NCBI RefSeq assembly: GCF_029893805.1
Contig: NZ_JARXYP010000002.1
Coordinates: forward strand, 2,170,001-2,234,000
Source: Streptomyces sp. SAI-135
GTDB taxonomy: Bacteria; Actinomycetota; Actinomycetes; Streptomycetales; Streptomycetaceae
Direction of reading: 5' to 3'
DNA: 64,000 nucleotides
In this document: positions 33,615-43,949 of the stretch, piece after piece
Layout: every line of letters begins with the position of its first letter
Position numbering within the stretch: position 1 is the stretch's first letter
Position numbers and translations under genes: made by a program
Notes under the pieces: model-generated
Databases searched by the model: none
Told to the model about the DNA's origin: nothing
The model's input: the letters and a program-made list of their open reading frames with translations, nothing else

Positions 33615-36292
33615 TGTCGTCGCTGACCTACGACCTGACCCTCGCCGGGTTGTCGGTCGGCAGCGCGGCCGCGCTCACCGGGATCGGCCTGATCGTGACG
33701 TACCGCGCGACCGGCGTGCTGAACTTCGCGCACGGGGCGATCGCCATGGTGTGCGCGTACGTCCTGCGGCAGTGCGTGGTGGAGTGGGGCTGGCCGCTGT
33801 GGGCCGGGGCGGCGGTGACCCTGCTGGTCCTGGCGCCCGCCCTGGGCGTGCTGCTGGAGCGTTTCGTCTTCCGGCCCCTGGCCGTCCTGGGCGGCGATCC
33901 GGCCCAGACCCTGGTGGCCTCCCTCGGCGTCTTCGTACTGCTGGTGGGCGGGGCCGCGCTGCTGTGGGGCCAGGGCGCCCGGGACGACGCCCCGGAACTG
34001 GTCTCGGCGGACCCGTGGGGGCAGCTGGCGGTCGTCCTGGTCCTGGCGGCCGGCGTCGGCGCGGTGATCCGCTGGACCCGCTTCGGGCGGGAGCTGCGGG
34101 CCGTCGTGGACGACCGGGGGCTGGCCGTGCTCGGCGGGATCGACGCCGACCGGGTGGCGGCGGCGGGCTGGGCCTTCGGGTCGTTCACGGCGGGCCTGAC
34201 GGGCGTGCTGCTGGCCCCGTACGTCCGCCTGGACCCGTACGGGCTGCCCCTGCTCGTCATGGAGGTGGTGGCGGTCGCGGTGGCCGCGCGGATGCGCAGC
34301 CTGCCGGTGGCGGTGCTGGTGGCGCTGGCCGTCGGGGTCGCGCAGAGCCAGCTGACCCGACTGCACCCCTCGGGCCGGGCCGAGCCGCTGCTCCAGGCGG
34401 TGGGCGCGAACCTGTTCGTCGTGGCCCTGCTCCTCGCGGCCCTGGCGCTTCCCCGCATCGGCACCCGGGACGCGCTCCCGCGCACGGCCACCGCGCGCGT
34501 GCCGACCCCTCAGGGGGCGTGGATCGTCGCGGTGGTGCTGTTCCTGCTCCCGCTGGGCTTCGCGGGCTCGGACCTGCACACCTCGGTCCAGGTCCCGGCT
34601 CTGGGCGTGGTCCTGCTCTCCCTGGTGGTCGTGACGGGCAGGGGCGGCCAGCTCTCCCTCGGCCAGGCGGCCTACGCGGGCCTGGGCGCCCTGTTCACGG
34701 CTCTGCTGGCGGCGGGCCGCTTCCCCGGCCTGCCCCGCGTCCCGGAACTGGCCGCGCTGGCAACGGCGGTCGTCCTGGTGGCTCCCCTGGGCCTGCTGAC
34801 GGGCTGGCCGGCGATCACCCGGCGGGGTCTCGCGCTGGCCCTCGCGACCTTCGCGGTCGGCGTCGGCGTGAGCCGCTTCGTGTTCGCCCAGCCGTACGCC
34901 GTCTCCGGCCTGTCCCTGGGCCGCCCCGAGGGCTTCGACGGCGACCGCGCCTACTACGTCCTGGAGCTGGCGCTGCTCGGGCTCGCCCTGCTGGCGACCC
35001 ACGCGCTGCGCCGAGGCCGCACGGGCCGGGCCCTGGCCGCCCTGCGCGACCACGAGTCCGGGGCCTCGGCGGCGGGCGTCCGGGTCCCCGCCCTGAAGCT
35101 CCTCGCCTTCGTGGCGGGCGCGGCGCTGGCCGCCCTGGGCGGCGGCATGCTCGGCATGGGCCTGCGCGCCTTCGACCCCACGGCCTACGACCCCGTCCGC
35201 GGCCTCCTCTGGTTCGCCGCGGTGGTCGTCCTCGGCGCCGACAGCACGCTGGGCGCCCTGGGAGCGGCGGCCCTGCTGGTCGGGCTGGACGCGGGGGCAC
35301 GGGGAGGGGTGGCGGCGGCCCTGATCGGGGTGCTGGCCGTGCTGGTGGGCCGCTTCCCCGGGGGGCCGTACGAGGCGGTGCGGGCGGTGACGGGACGGCT
35401 GAGGCCGAGCAGGCCGGCCGCGCTCACCCCGCTGGGGGCCGAGGTGAGACAACGCCTGCACGCACCCCTCAGACCTGTGTTCACGCCCAAGCCCGCACCC
35501 TCCGACGGCGCTCCGCCCCCACCGGGGCCACCCGCACCCGACCGTGAAAGCGGCACGGGCGGTGCGGGTGGGAACCCGAACCCGGCCGCAGGCCGGGCAG
35601 TCCTCACCGCCCACGACCTGCACGCCCGCTACGACGGCTTCACCGCCCTCGCCGGAGTCGACCTCACCGTCCCGCCCGGAACAATCACCGCGATCGTCGG
35701 CCCCAACGGAGCCGGAAAGTCCACCCTCTTCCACTGCCTCGCAGGAACCGTCCGCCCCTCCCAGGGCCAAGTCCGCTACGGCGACCGCGACATCACCCAC
35801 CTCTCCCCCCACGCCCGCACCCGCCTCGGCATCGCCCGCACCTTCCAGCAACTCGCCGTCTTCCCGACCTTGACGGTGGCCGAGAACATCCAGGTGGGCG
35901 CGGAACAGGGCCGGGTCCCCGACCCGGCCGCGACGGACCGCGCACTGCGGCTGTTCGATCTGGACGGCCCCCTGCGCGACACCCGTGCCGCCGGTCTCCC
36001 CACCGGCACCCTGCGCCGAGTGGAACTCGCGCGAGCCCTCGCCGGCTCCCCGCACGTCCTCCTCCTCGACGAACCCGCGGCCGGTCTGGACAGCGCCGAG
36101 GTGACCGCCCTGGCCCGTGTCCTCAGGGCCCTCGCGGCGGACGGCACCGCCCTCCTCGTGGTCGAGCACGACCTCGACCTGGTCGCTGACCTCGCGGACG
36201 TCGTGCACGTCATGACCGCGGGCCGCGTCGTCGCCTCCGGTCCCCCGGCCCACGTGCTGGACACGCTGGACGCCCGGGAGAGCGCCGTATGA
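33614..36292 (+). CDS. fused LivH-LivM-LivG ABC transporter protein
   Basis: 892 residues carrying three subunits usually made separately. Residues 1 to ~290 are LivH-like (GLIVTYRATGVLNFAHGAIA). Residues ~300-590 are LivM-like (GRGGQLSLGQAAYAGLGALF, AALRDHESGASAAGVRVP). A Pro/Gly-rich linker spans ~595-665. A LivG-like ATPase follows: Walker A GPNGAGKST with Lys702, FQQLAVFPTLTVAENI, Walker B VLLLDEPAAGLD and H-loop VVEHDLDLVA. The ABC signature is degenerate, LPTGT at 795-799 followed by LRRVELARAL, where LivG proteins have L-x-Y-G-Q-Q. It imports branched-chain amino acids or similar solutes. The start overlaps the preceding stop by one base, and livF overlaps the end by 4 bp. Confidence 0.85.
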   Translation: MSSLTYDLTLAGLSVGSAAALTGIGLIVTYRATGVLNFAHGAIAMVCAYVLRQCVVEWGWPLWAGAAVTLLVLAPALGVLLERFVFRPLAVLGGDPAQTLVASLGVFVLLVGGAALLWGQGARDDAPELVSADPWGQLAVVLVLAAGVGAVIRWTRFGRELRAVVDDRGLAVLGGIDADRVAAAGWAFGSFTAGLTGVLLAPYVRLDPYGLPLLVMEVVAVAVAARMRSLPVAVLVALAVGVAQSQLTRLHPSGRAEPLLQAVGANLFVVALLLAALALPRIGTRDALPRTATARVPTPQGAWIVAVVLFLLPLGFAGSDLHTSVQVPALGVVLLSLVVVTGRGGQLSLGQAAYAGLGALFTALLAAGRFPGLPRVPELAALATAVVLVAPLGLLTGWPAITRRGLALALATFAVGVGVSRFVFAQPYAVSGLSLGRPEGFDGDRAYYVLELALLGLALLATHALRRGRTGRALAALRDHESGASAAGVRVPALKLLAFVAGAALAALGGGMLGMGLRAFDPTAYDPVRGLLWFAAVVVLGADSTLGALGAAALLVGLDAGARGGVAAALIGVLAVLVGRFPGGPYEAVRAVTGRLRPSRPAALTPLGAEVRQRLHAPLRPVFTPKPAPSDGAPPPPGPPAPDRESGTGGAGGNPNPAAGRAVLTAHDLHARYDGFTALAGVDLTVPPGTITAIVGPNGAGKSTLFHCLAGTVRPSQGQVRYGDRDITHLSPHARTRLGIARTFQQLAVFPTLTVAENIQVGAEQGRVPDPAATDRALRLFDLDGPLRDTRAAGLPTGTLRRVELARALAGSPHVLLLDEPAAGLDSAEVTALARVLRALAADGTALLVVEHDLDLVADLADVVHVMTAGRVVASGPPAHVLDTLDARESAV

Positions 36293-36948
36293 CAGCGAGG
36301 ACCGTCATCTCCCTGCGGCACGCGCGGGTGCGCTACGGCCCCCTGGAGGCCCTGCACGGCGTCACTCTCACCGCCGCCGGCCCCGGCCTGACCGTGCTGC
36401 TGGGGCGCAACGGCTCCGGCCGTACGACGGCGTTGCGCGCGCTGGCCGGGTCCGTGCCCCTCACCGGCGGCAGCGTGGTGTGGGACGGGGTCGACGTGAC
36501 CCGCGTGCCGGCGTACGAGCGGGCCCGGCGCGGTCTGTGCCTGGTCCCCGAGCGCCGGGCGGTGTTCGGCTCCCTCACGGTCCGCGAGAACCTCGAACTC
36601 GCCGCGCCCGTCACCGACCCGGCCCTGGACGCCTACCCGCAACTGGCCCCCCTGCTCCCCCGCCGCGCCGGCACCCTCTCCGGAGGTGAGCAGCGCATGC
36701 TCGCCCTCTCCCGCGCCCTCCTGGCACGCGCGCGCGTGGTCCTCGTCGACGAACCCGTGCAGGGCATGTCCCCCGCGGTCGCGGCCCGCACGTACGAACT
36801 CCTCGCCGCGCTGGACGCGTGCGTGGTCGTGGCCGAGCAACGGCTCCCGGCCGCGCTGCACGGCCGGACGGCGATCGTGTACGAACTGCGGCGCGGTGCG
36901 GTCGTGTTCGGCGGGGAGGCGGCGGAGCTGGGGCGGCGACGGGTCTGA
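36289..36948 (+). CDS. LivF-type ABC ATPase with Walker A Lys replaced by Arg
   Basis: 219 residues. LivF-like ATPase: RVRYGPLEALHGVTLTAAGP, Q-loop region LCLVPERRAVFGSLTVREN, an intact signature LSGGEQ at 130-135 followed by RMLALSRALL, and Walker B VVLVDEPVQGMSP. Walker A reads GRNGSGRTT at 39-47, with Arg45 in place of the catalytic Lys. The H-loop position is VVVAEQ, as commonly seen in LivF. It is shorter than the usual 230-240 residues. It pairs with the LivG domain of the upstream fusion, which keeps the Lys but has lost the signature. Start overlaps that gene by 4 bp. Confidence 0.85.
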   Translation: MTARTVISLRHARVRYGPLEALHGVTLTAAGPGLTVLLGRNGSGRTTALRALAGSVPLTGGSVVWDGVDVTRVPAYERARRGLCLVPERRAVFGSLTVRENLELAAPVTDPALDAYPQLAPLLPRRAGTLSGGEQRMLALSRALLARARVVLVDEPVQGMSPAVAARTYELLAALDACVVVAEQRLPAALHGRTAIVYELRRGAVVFGGEAAELGRRRV

Positions 36949-36967
36949 CGTGCCCCGGGTGTGCCGA

Positions 36968-37003
36968 GGGGCCCCGCCCGGTCGCAGGACCGTGCGGGAC
37001 CCC
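36968..37003. terminator. bidirectional hairpin terminator
   Basis: 16-bp stem with two mismatches (arms GGGGCCCCGCCCGGTC and GACCGTGCGGGACCCC) and a GCAG loop, between the convergent livF and rpf genes. Confidence 0.7.
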
Positions 37004-37023
37004 GTGTCCGTGACAGCGGGTGC

Positions 37024-38203
<1,180 letters not shown>

Positions 38204-38986
38204 GTGCCGCGCATGCTCGACGTCAGCGACGAGGTACGCGCTGAGATCGGCGACGAAGAAGCCGACCGGCTGCTCGCCGGAGAGAACGCCCCCGGCAGCT
38301 ACGACTGCACCTCCTGCCGCACCCAGGGCGACTCCGAACAGGAGCGCACCAGCACCGTCCTGTTCATCGGCGACGAGACCGCCGTCCTGGCCTTCGCCCA
38401 CGCCACCTGTCTGCCCTCCCAGGTCGTGCAGGTCACCGAGGAGCAGCTCCAGGGCGCGGTGAAGTCCATCACCGGCGACACCGTCGACCTGGACCCGGAC
38501 AAGGTCGTACCCGAGCAGGCCGTGCTCGGGGTGACCAGTGGACTCATCCTGATCGCCGGGGAGTTGCACCCGGCGCTGGTCGTGGAGCCGACCGGGCCGA
38601 TCGCGCGCCCGGGCGCCACGGGACGCGGCGACGACTTCCTCCCGCTGCTGATCGAGCAGGGGTTCATGCCGCTGACGGCGATCGAGTCGGTGCCGCCGGT
38701 GCTGCACGGGTGGTCGGTGCTGCTGGCGGTGGGACAGCTGCACGCGGTGCTCCAGCCGTCGGCGGGCGGCGGCCAGCCGGTGGCCTGGTGGCAGGCGCAC
38801 CAGCCGCTCCAGGTCACCGAGAGCTGGCGGGCCGCCGCCAACAAGCACCAGCAGGTGCTGGTGTTCGCCGCGCCGGTGGGGTCCATCGGACGGCAGCCGC
38901 GTGAGGACCTGCTGCGGGACGCACTCGACAAAGCCGCGGCGAACGGCAAGTTGGTCGCCGCCGCGATGCCTCTCGCGGGGACGTGA
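38204..38986 (+). CDS. conserved Streptomyces hypothetical protein with CxxC motif
   Basis: 260 residues from GTG 38204, preceded by GGGAGCC. It begins MPRMLDVSDEVRAEIGDEEA. Near residue 35 it has a short CTSCRTQGD motif, followed by a beta-rich sequence (TSTVLFIGDETAVLAFAHAT, LILIAGELHPALVVEPTG) and a C-terminal part QPREDLLRDALDKAAANGKL. There is no signal peptide or membrane segment. I do not recognise a named domain; it looks like a conserved actinobacterial cytoplasmic protein. It may be co-regulated with the short gene downstream, 61 bp away, and is divergent from rpf. Confidence 0.7.
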   Translation: MPRMLDVSDEVRAEIGDEEADRLLAGENAPGSYDCTSCRTQGDSEQERTSTVLFIGDETAVLAFAHATCLPSQVVQVTEEQLQGAVKSITGDTVDLDPDKVVPEQAVLGVTSGLILIAGELHPALVVEPTGPIARPGATGRGDDFLPLLIEQGFMPLTAIESVPPVLHGWSVLLAVGQLHAVLQPSAGGGQPVAWWQAHQPLQVTESWRAAANKHQQVLVFAAPVGSIGRQPREDLLRDALDKAAANGKLVAAAMPLAGT

Positions 38987-39047
38987 GCACCGGCTGAAGG
39001 ATCACTCCCGACCGCATCCCCGAGGTCCCGGTGTCGTTTGCACATAC

Positions 39048-39371
39048 GTGCACCCATACGACGCTCCACGCCGGCTCTCCGGCGGACCATCGGCCACGCC
39101 GATCTACGACGCGCTCTACTCCGAGTACGTCAAGACCTTCCGCTCGCTGCCGGGTGACCGCAGCGGCGAGGAGGAGCTGGGCTTCACCGCGTTCGGGAAC
39201 ACCCCGCACGCCTCGGGCTCGTTCAGCAGCTCGTACAGCGCCTACAGCGCGGGGGCGTTCAGCGCCCGCCAGCAGTCGCAGTGGCAGCGGGTGGGACACA
39301 TCGGGCAGCAGCACACCGGGATGCACCACGTCCCGGCGGCGCTGCCACCCGGTCCCCGCAGGGGGATGTGA
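39048..39371 (+). CDS. small Streptomyces hypothetical protein
   Basis: 107 residues from GTG 39048. The sequence HPYDAPRRLSGGPSATPIYD, then ALYSEYVKTFRSLPGDRSGE, is followed by a Ser/Tyr/Ala-rich middle (SFSSSYSAYSAGAFSARQQS) and a His-rich end. The TPIYD-ALYxEY pattern recurs in short Streptomyces proteins of unknown function. No Shine-Dalgarno sequence is clear, so the exact start is uncertain. There is no membrane segment. It ends directly before a strong terminator. Confidence 0.6.
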   Translation: MHPYDAPRRLSGGPSATPIYDALYSEYVKTFRSLPGDRSGEEELGFTAFGNTPHASGSFSSSYSAYSAGAFSARQQSQWQRVGHIGQQHTGMHHVPAALPPGPRRGM

Positions 39372-39374
39372 GAC

Positions 39375-39414
39375 ATGAGGAAGGGCGGCCCCCGCGGGGG
39401 CCGCCCTTCCTCAT
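39375..39414. terminator. 19-bp bidirectional hairpin terminator
   Basis: Perfect inverted repeat with 19-bp arms (starting ATGAGGAAGGGCGGCC) and a 2-nt loop, between the convergent small gene and der. Confidence 0.88.
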
Positions 39415-39421
39415 GCGTACG

Positions 39422-40903
39422 TCACTTCTTCTTCGCGCCGCGCTTCTCGCGCACCCGCACCGAGATGTGGATCGGAGTGCCCTCGAAGCCGAACTCCTCG
39501 CGCAGCCGGCGCTCGATGAAGCGCCGGTAGCCCGCCTCGATGAACCCGGAGGCGAAGAGCACGAACCGCGGCGGCTTGGTGCCGGCCTGCGTGCCGAAGA
39601 GGATGCGCGGCTGCTTGCCGCCCCGGATCGGGTGCGGGTGGGCGGCCACCAGCTCGCCGAGGAAGGCGTTGAGGCGGCCCGTCGGGACCCGGGTCTCCCA
39701 GCCCGCCAGAGCCGTCTCGATCGCCGGGACCAGCTTCTCCATGTGCCGGCCGGTGCGCGCGGAGACGTTGACGCGCGGCGCCCAGGCGACCTGGCCGAGC
39801 TCGGTCTCGATCTCCCGCTCCAGGTAGTAGCGGCGCTCCTCGTCGAGGGTGTCCCACTTGTTGTACGCGACGACGATCGCGCGGCCCGCGTCGACGGCCA
39901 TGGTGACGATCCGCTGGTCCTGGACCGAGATGGACTCGGAGCCGTCGATCAGGATGACCGCCACCTCGGCCTTCTCGACGGCGGCGGCGGTGCGCAGCGA
40001 GGCGTAGTAGTCGGCGCCCTGCTGGAGGTGGACCCGCTTGCGGATACCGGCGGTGTCGACGAACTTCCAGGTGACACCGCCGAGTTCGATCAGCTCGTCG
40101 ACGGGGTCACGGGTGGTGCCGGCCATCTCGTTGACGACGACCCGCTCCTCGCCCGCCACCTTGTTCAGCAGCGAGGACTTGCCGACGTTCGGGCGGCCGA
40201 TCAGGGCGATCCGGCGGGGACCGCCGATCCCGGCGCCGCCGAAGGTCTGCTCGGGCGCCTCCGGCAGGGCCTCCAGGACGGCGTCCAGCATGTCGCCGGT
40301 GCCCCGGCCGTGCAGCGCGGAGACGGGGTGCGGCTCGCCGAGCCCGAGGGACCAGAGATAGGAGGCGTCGGCCTCCCCGCTGGGTCCGTCGACCTTGTTG
40401 GCGCACAGCACCACGGGCTTGCCGGCCTTGCGCAGCAGCCGTACGACCGCCTCGTCGGTGTCGGTGGCACCCACCTTGGCGTCCACGACGAACACGACGG
40501 CGTCGGCGGCCTCGATCGCGTACTCGGCCTGCGCGGCCACGGAGGCGTCGATGCCGAGGACGTCCTGCTCCCAGCCGCCGGTGTCGACGACCTTGAAGCG
40601 GCGCCCGGCCCACTCGGCCTCGTAGGTGACCCGGTCGCGGGTGACGCCGGGCTTGTCCTCCACGACGGCCTCGCGGCGCCCGATGATGCGGTTCACCAGC
40701 GTCGACTTGCCGACGTTCGGACGCCCCACGACGGCGAGCACCGGCAGCGGACCGTGTCCGGCCGCCTCGATGGCGCCCTCGACGTCCTCGACGTCGAAGC
40801 CCTCTTCCGCGGCGAGCTCCATGAACTCCGCGTACTCGGCGTCGCCAAGCGCCCCGTGGTCGTGCTCCTCGCCCGAGCCCTCGGAGTGGATGTGGTCGTT
40901 CAT
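39422..40903 (-). CDS. der: ribosome assembly GTPase Der (EngA)
   Basis: 493 residues. Tandem GTPase that assists 50S ribosome maturation. Two G domains are clear: the first with [17 protein letters not shown] and ANKVD, the second with [17 protein letters not shown] and YNKWD. A C-terminal KH-like domain ([20 protein letters not shown]) and a basic tail ending in KRGAKKK follow. An acidic ~50-residue N-terminal extension ([20 protein letters not shown]) is an actinobacterial feature. It is the last gene of the aroH-tyrA / cmk-plsC-der series on the minus strand, 77 bp after plsC. Confidence 0.95.
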   Translation of the reverse strand: MNDHIHSEGSGEEHDHGALGDAEYAEFMELAAEEGFDVEDVEGAIEAAGHGPLPVLAVVGRPNVGKSTLVNRIIGRREAVVEDKPGVTRDRVTYEAEWAGRRFKVVDTGGWEQDVLGIDASVAAQAEYAIEAADAVVFVVDAKVGATDTDEAVVRLLRKAGKPVVLCANKVDGPSGEADASYLWSLGLGEPHPVSALHGRGTGDMLDAVLEALPEAPEQTFGGAGIGGPRRIALIGRPNVGKSSLLNKVAGEERVVVNEMAGTTRDPVDELIELGGVTWKFVDTAGIRKRVHLQQGADYYASLRTAAAVEKAEVAVILIDGSESISVQDQRIVTMAVDAGRAIVVAYNKWDTLDEERRYYLEREIETELGQVAWAPRVNVSARTGRHMEKLVPAIETALAGWETRVPTGRLNAFLGELVAAHPHPIRGGKQPRILFGTQAGTKPPRFVLFASGFIEAGYRRFIERRLREEFGFEGTPIHISVRVREKRGAKKK

Positions 40904-40980
40904 GAAGTCCGTACCTCGTTCATCGTGGTGATCGGTGGACCCCCGGCTGTTCGGCCGGCTGATCCACTACTCAGTGTCGC

Positions 40981-41625
40981 CTAGCGCCCGGTGAGGCGCC
41001 TGGCGTTTTCCAGGTGACTGCTCAGCTGCTTCTGAATGCGCTCGGTCGCCTCGTCGAGCGCCTTGCGCGTGCGCCGGCCGCTGCCGTCGCCCGCCTCGAA
41101 GGGGTCACCGAAGACGACGTCGACCCGGCTGCGCAGCGGAGGCAGCCCCCTTATCAACCGTCCCGGCCTGTCGGAGCTTCCCAGCACCGCGACCGGCACG
41201 ACCGGCGCCCCGCTGCGCACCGCGAAGTACGCGAGCCCGGCGCGCAGCGAGGCGAAGTCGCCCTCGCCCCGGGTGCCCTCCGGGAAGATCCCGAGGACCC
41301 CGCCGGCCTTGAGGACGTCGAGGGCCTGCGTGATCGCCCCGCGGTCGGCGACCGAGCGGTCCACCTTGACCTGCCCGATGGCGGTCAGGAAGGGGTCCAG
41401 CGGCCCGACGAACGCCTCCTTCTTGATCAGGAAGTGCGTCGGCCGGGGCGAGACACCCATGACCATGGGGCCGTCGATGTTGTGGGAGTGGTTGACGGCG
41501 AGGATCGCGGGCCCGGTCGGGGGCATCCGCCAGGCGCCGAGCACGCGCGGCTTCCACAGCCCGTACATCAGCCCGACGCCGATGCGCCGGCCGACGTCGG
41601 CGCCCTTCTCTGAAGGAACGGTCAC
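40981..41625 (-). CDS. 1-acyl-glycerol-3-phosphate acyltransferase (PlsC-like)
   Basis: 214 residues from GTG 41625, overlapping the cmk stop by 4 bp (GTGA). PlsC/lysophospholipid acyltransferase family: acceptor motif NHSHNID (HX4D), glycerophosphate-binding IFPEGTRGEG, a third block KVDRS and VVPVAVLGS. The enzyme transfers an acyl chain to lysophosphatidic acid in phospholipid synthesis at the membrane. The cmk-plsC-der order is common in actinobacteria. No signal peptide; membrane association through hydrophobic loops. Confidence 0.88.
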   Translation of the reverse strand: MTVPSEKGADVGRRIGVGLMYGLWKPRVLGAWRMPPTGPAILAVNHSHNIDGPMVMGVSPRPTHFLIKKEAFVGPLDPFLTAIGQVKVDRSVADRGAITQALDVLKAGGVLGIFPEGTRGEGDFASLRAGLAYFAVRSGAPVVPVAVLGSSDRPGRLIRGLPPLRSRVDVVFGDPFEAGDGSGRRTRKALDEATERIQKQLSSHLENARRLTGR

Positions 41626-42305
41626 TTCCCGGCCCGCTTCTCCTCGACGAGGGTGACGACGCACTCGATGACCTGCGCGAGGGTGAGCTCGGTGGTGTCC
41701 ACCTCGACCGCGTCGTCCGCCTTGGCGAGCGGCGAGGTCTTCCGGCTGGAGTCGGCCGCGTCCCGCTTGATCAGCGCCTCCCGGGTGGCCTGGACGTCGG
41801 CGCTCTTGAGCTCCCCGCTGCGGCGGGCGGCGCGGGCCTCCGGCGAGGCGGTGAGGAAGATCTTGAGGTCGGCGTCGGGCAGCACGGTCGTGCCGATGTC
41901 CCGGCCCTCGACGACGATGCCCTTCTCGGCGGAGGTCGCGATCGACCGCTGGAGCTCGGTGATCCGGGCCCGCACCTCGGGCACCGCGCTCACGGCGCTG
42001 ACCTTGGACGTGACCTCCTGGCCCCGGATGGGACCGGCCACGTCGGTGCCGTCGACCGTGATCGTCGGGTTCTCGGGGTCGGTGCCGGAGACGATCTCCG
42101 CCTTCCCGGCCACGGCGGCGATCGCGGTCGGGTCGTCGATGTCGATCCCGTTGGTCACCATCCACCAGGTGATCGCCCGGTACTGGGCCCCGGTGTCCAG
42201 GTAGCTCAGTCCCAGCTGCGCGGCGACGACCTTCGAGGTGCTCGACTTGCCCGTGCCGGAGGGGCCGTCAATGGCGACAATCACGGGCTGGGCGCCGTTT
42301 TCCAC
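41622..42305 (-). CDS. cmk: cytidylate kinase
   Basis: 227 residues from GTG 42305, with AAAGGTG upstream. Phosphorylates CMP and dCMP. P-loop GPSGTGKSST, followed by KVVAAQLGLSYLDTGAQYRA and later IVVEGRDIGTTVLPDADLKIF (split here) and RRSGELKSADVQATREALI, all typical of bacterial Cmk. It is coupled to plsC by a 4-bp overlap. The upstream 558 bp to tyrA contain no recognisable gene. Confidence 0.94.
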   Translation of the reverse strand: MENGAQPVIVAIDGPSGTGKSSTSKVVAAQLGLSYLDTGAQYRAITWWMVTNGIDIDDPTAIAAVAGKAEIVSGTDPENPTITVDGTDVAGPIRGQEVTSKVSAVSAVPEVRARITELQRSIATSAEKGIVVEGRDIGTTVLPDADLKIFLTASPEARAARRSGELKSADVQATREALIKRDAADSSRKTSPLAKADDAVEVDTTELTLAQVIECVVTLVEEKRAGK

Positions 42306-42863
42306 GGGGGGACACCTTTCGGGTGCGGTCTGGCGAGTGGTGGTGGGGGCGCGACTGTGCCCCGCACAAGGTTACTGGGTGCGCGTCACTCGTCCGGACG
42401 CGTGGCCGACCCACGCCGACGGGGGCGGCGTCCGGGGGCGCCGGGGTCCTACGGGGGCCCGGCGAGGACGTCCACGGACGCCGGGGCCGTACGGGGGGGC
42501 GGCGAGGGAGTCCGGAGCGGCAGGACCGCCCCGGGCGGAGACGGAGTCCCGGGACACCGGCGCCGGTCGGCGGGGCACTTCCGCCAGGAGGAGAGGACGG
42601 AGGCCGGGACACCGGCACCGGGCGGCGGCAAGCTCGTCCGGGGGCGAAGGACGGCTCTGGACGCCCGCACCGTACGGCGGCGGGAGCCCAGCGGTCGCGA
42701 GGCCGTGCGAGGCAACACACCGCCCGCCCACAGCACCGGCGATCCGCACCACGCACGACCCGCGCCACCGGCGATCCGTACCGGCAGCCATCCGTACCGC
42801 CGACACCCCACGTCACCGACACCCCACGTCACCGACGACCCGCACCCCACCCGCCGAAACCCC
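42306..42863. other. 558-bp GC-rich low-complexity gap between tyrA and cmk
   Basis: Rich in short direct repeats. A 16-bp unit CGACACCCCACGTCAC is repeated twice in tandem at 42801-42832, ACCGGCGATCCG occurs twice near 42735-42775, and TACGGGGGnnCGGCGAGG occurs twice near 42450-42500. All frames stay open over long stretches through composition alone and none shows a recognisable product or ribosome-binding site. It may hold the cmk promoter. No RNA gene is seen. Confidence 0.55.
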
Positions 42864-43949
42864 TCACTGCCGAATCGACCAGCCCCGCTCCCGCAGCGCG
42901 GCCGACAGAACCGGCGCGGCCTGCGGCTCCACCATCAGCTGGACCAGGCCGGCCTGCTGCCCCGTCGCGTGCTCGATCCGGACGTCCTCGATGTTGACCC
43001 CGGCCCGGCCCGCGTCCGCGAAGATCCGGGCGAGCTGACCCGGCTGGTCGTCGATGAGCACGGCCACGATCTCGTACAGCCGAGGAGCGGACCCGTGCTT
43101 GCCGGGAACCCGCACCTGCCCGGCGTTCCCCCGCCGCAGCATGTCCTCGATACCGGACACGCCCTCGCCCCGCTTGGACTCGTCGGCGGACTGCAGCGCC
43201 CGCAGCGCCCGTACGGTCTCCTCCAGGTCGCCGGCGACATCGGTGAGGAGATCGGCCACGGGGCCCGGGTTCGCGGAGAGGATGTCGATCCACATCCCGG
43301 GGTCGGACGCGGCGATCCGGGTCACGTCCCGGATCCCCTGACCGCACAGCCGTACGGCGGCCTCCTCGGCGTGCTCCAGGCGCGCGGCGACCATGCTGGA
43401 GACCAGGTGGGGCATGTGCGAGACGAGCGCCACGGCACGGTCGTGGGCGTCGGCGTCCATGACCACCGGCACCGCGCGGCAGTGCGAGACCAGCTCCAGC
43501 GCGAGGTTCAGCACCTCGGTGTCGGTGTCCCGGGTGGGGGTCAGCACCCAGGGCCGCCCCTCGAAGAGGTCCCCGGAGGCGGCCAGCGGCCCGGACTTCT
43601 CCCGCCCGGACATCGGATGCGTACCGATGTACGAGGACAGGTCGAGTCCCAGCGCCTCCAGTTCCCGCCGGGGCCCGCCCTTCACGCTGGCCACGTCGAT
43701 GTACCCGCGGGCAACGCCCCGCCGCATGGCGTCGGCGAGCACCCCGGCCACGTGGGCGGGCGGCGCGGCGACGATCGCGAGGTCCACGGGCCCTCCGGGC
43801 GCCTCGTCCGTGCCCGCGCCGAGCGCGGCGGCCATGCGGGCCTGCTCGGGGTCGTGGTCGGCGAGGTGGACGGTGACTCCCCGGCCCGCCAGCGCCAGCG
43901 CGGCGGAGGTCCCGATGAGCCCGGTGCCGATGACGAGTGCGGTCCTCAC
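42864..43949 (-). CDS. tyrA: prephenate dehydrogenase with C-terminal ACT domain
   Basis: 361 residues. NAD-dependent conversion of prephenate to 4-hydroxyphenylpyruvate in tyrosine synthesis. Rossmann start VIGTGLIGTSAALAL, then VASVKGGPRRELE, GTHPMSGREKSGP and DAHDRAVALVSHMPHLVSS, all TyrA hallmarks. Residues ~290-361 form an ACT domain (LYEIVAVLIDDQPGQLARIF), which may bind tyrosine for feedback inhibition. The start overlaps the aroH stop by 4 bp; both act on the chorismate-prephenate step. Confidence 0.93.
   Translation of the reverse strand: MRTALVIGTGLIGTSAALALAGRGVTVHLADHDPEQARMAAALGAGTDEAPGGPVDLAIVAAPPAHVAGVLADAMRRGVARGYIDVASVKGGPRRELEALGLDLSSYIGTHPMSGREKSGPLAASGDLFEGRPWVLTPTRDTDTEVLNLALELVSHCRAVPVVMDADAHDRAVALVSHMPHLVSSMVAARLEHAEEAAVRLCGQGIRDVTRIAASDPGMWIDILSANPGPVADLLTDVAGDLEETVRALRALQSADESKRGEGVSGIEDMLRRGNAGQVRVPGKHGSAPRLYEIVAVLIDDQPGQLARIFADAGRAGVNIEDVRIEHATGQQAGLVQLMVEPQAAPVLSAALRERGWSIRQ

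Noticed and set aside
42357..42863. Long frames on both strands in the tyrA-cmk gap
   Set aside because: Open by base composition only; Arg/Pro/Gly-rich products without motifs.
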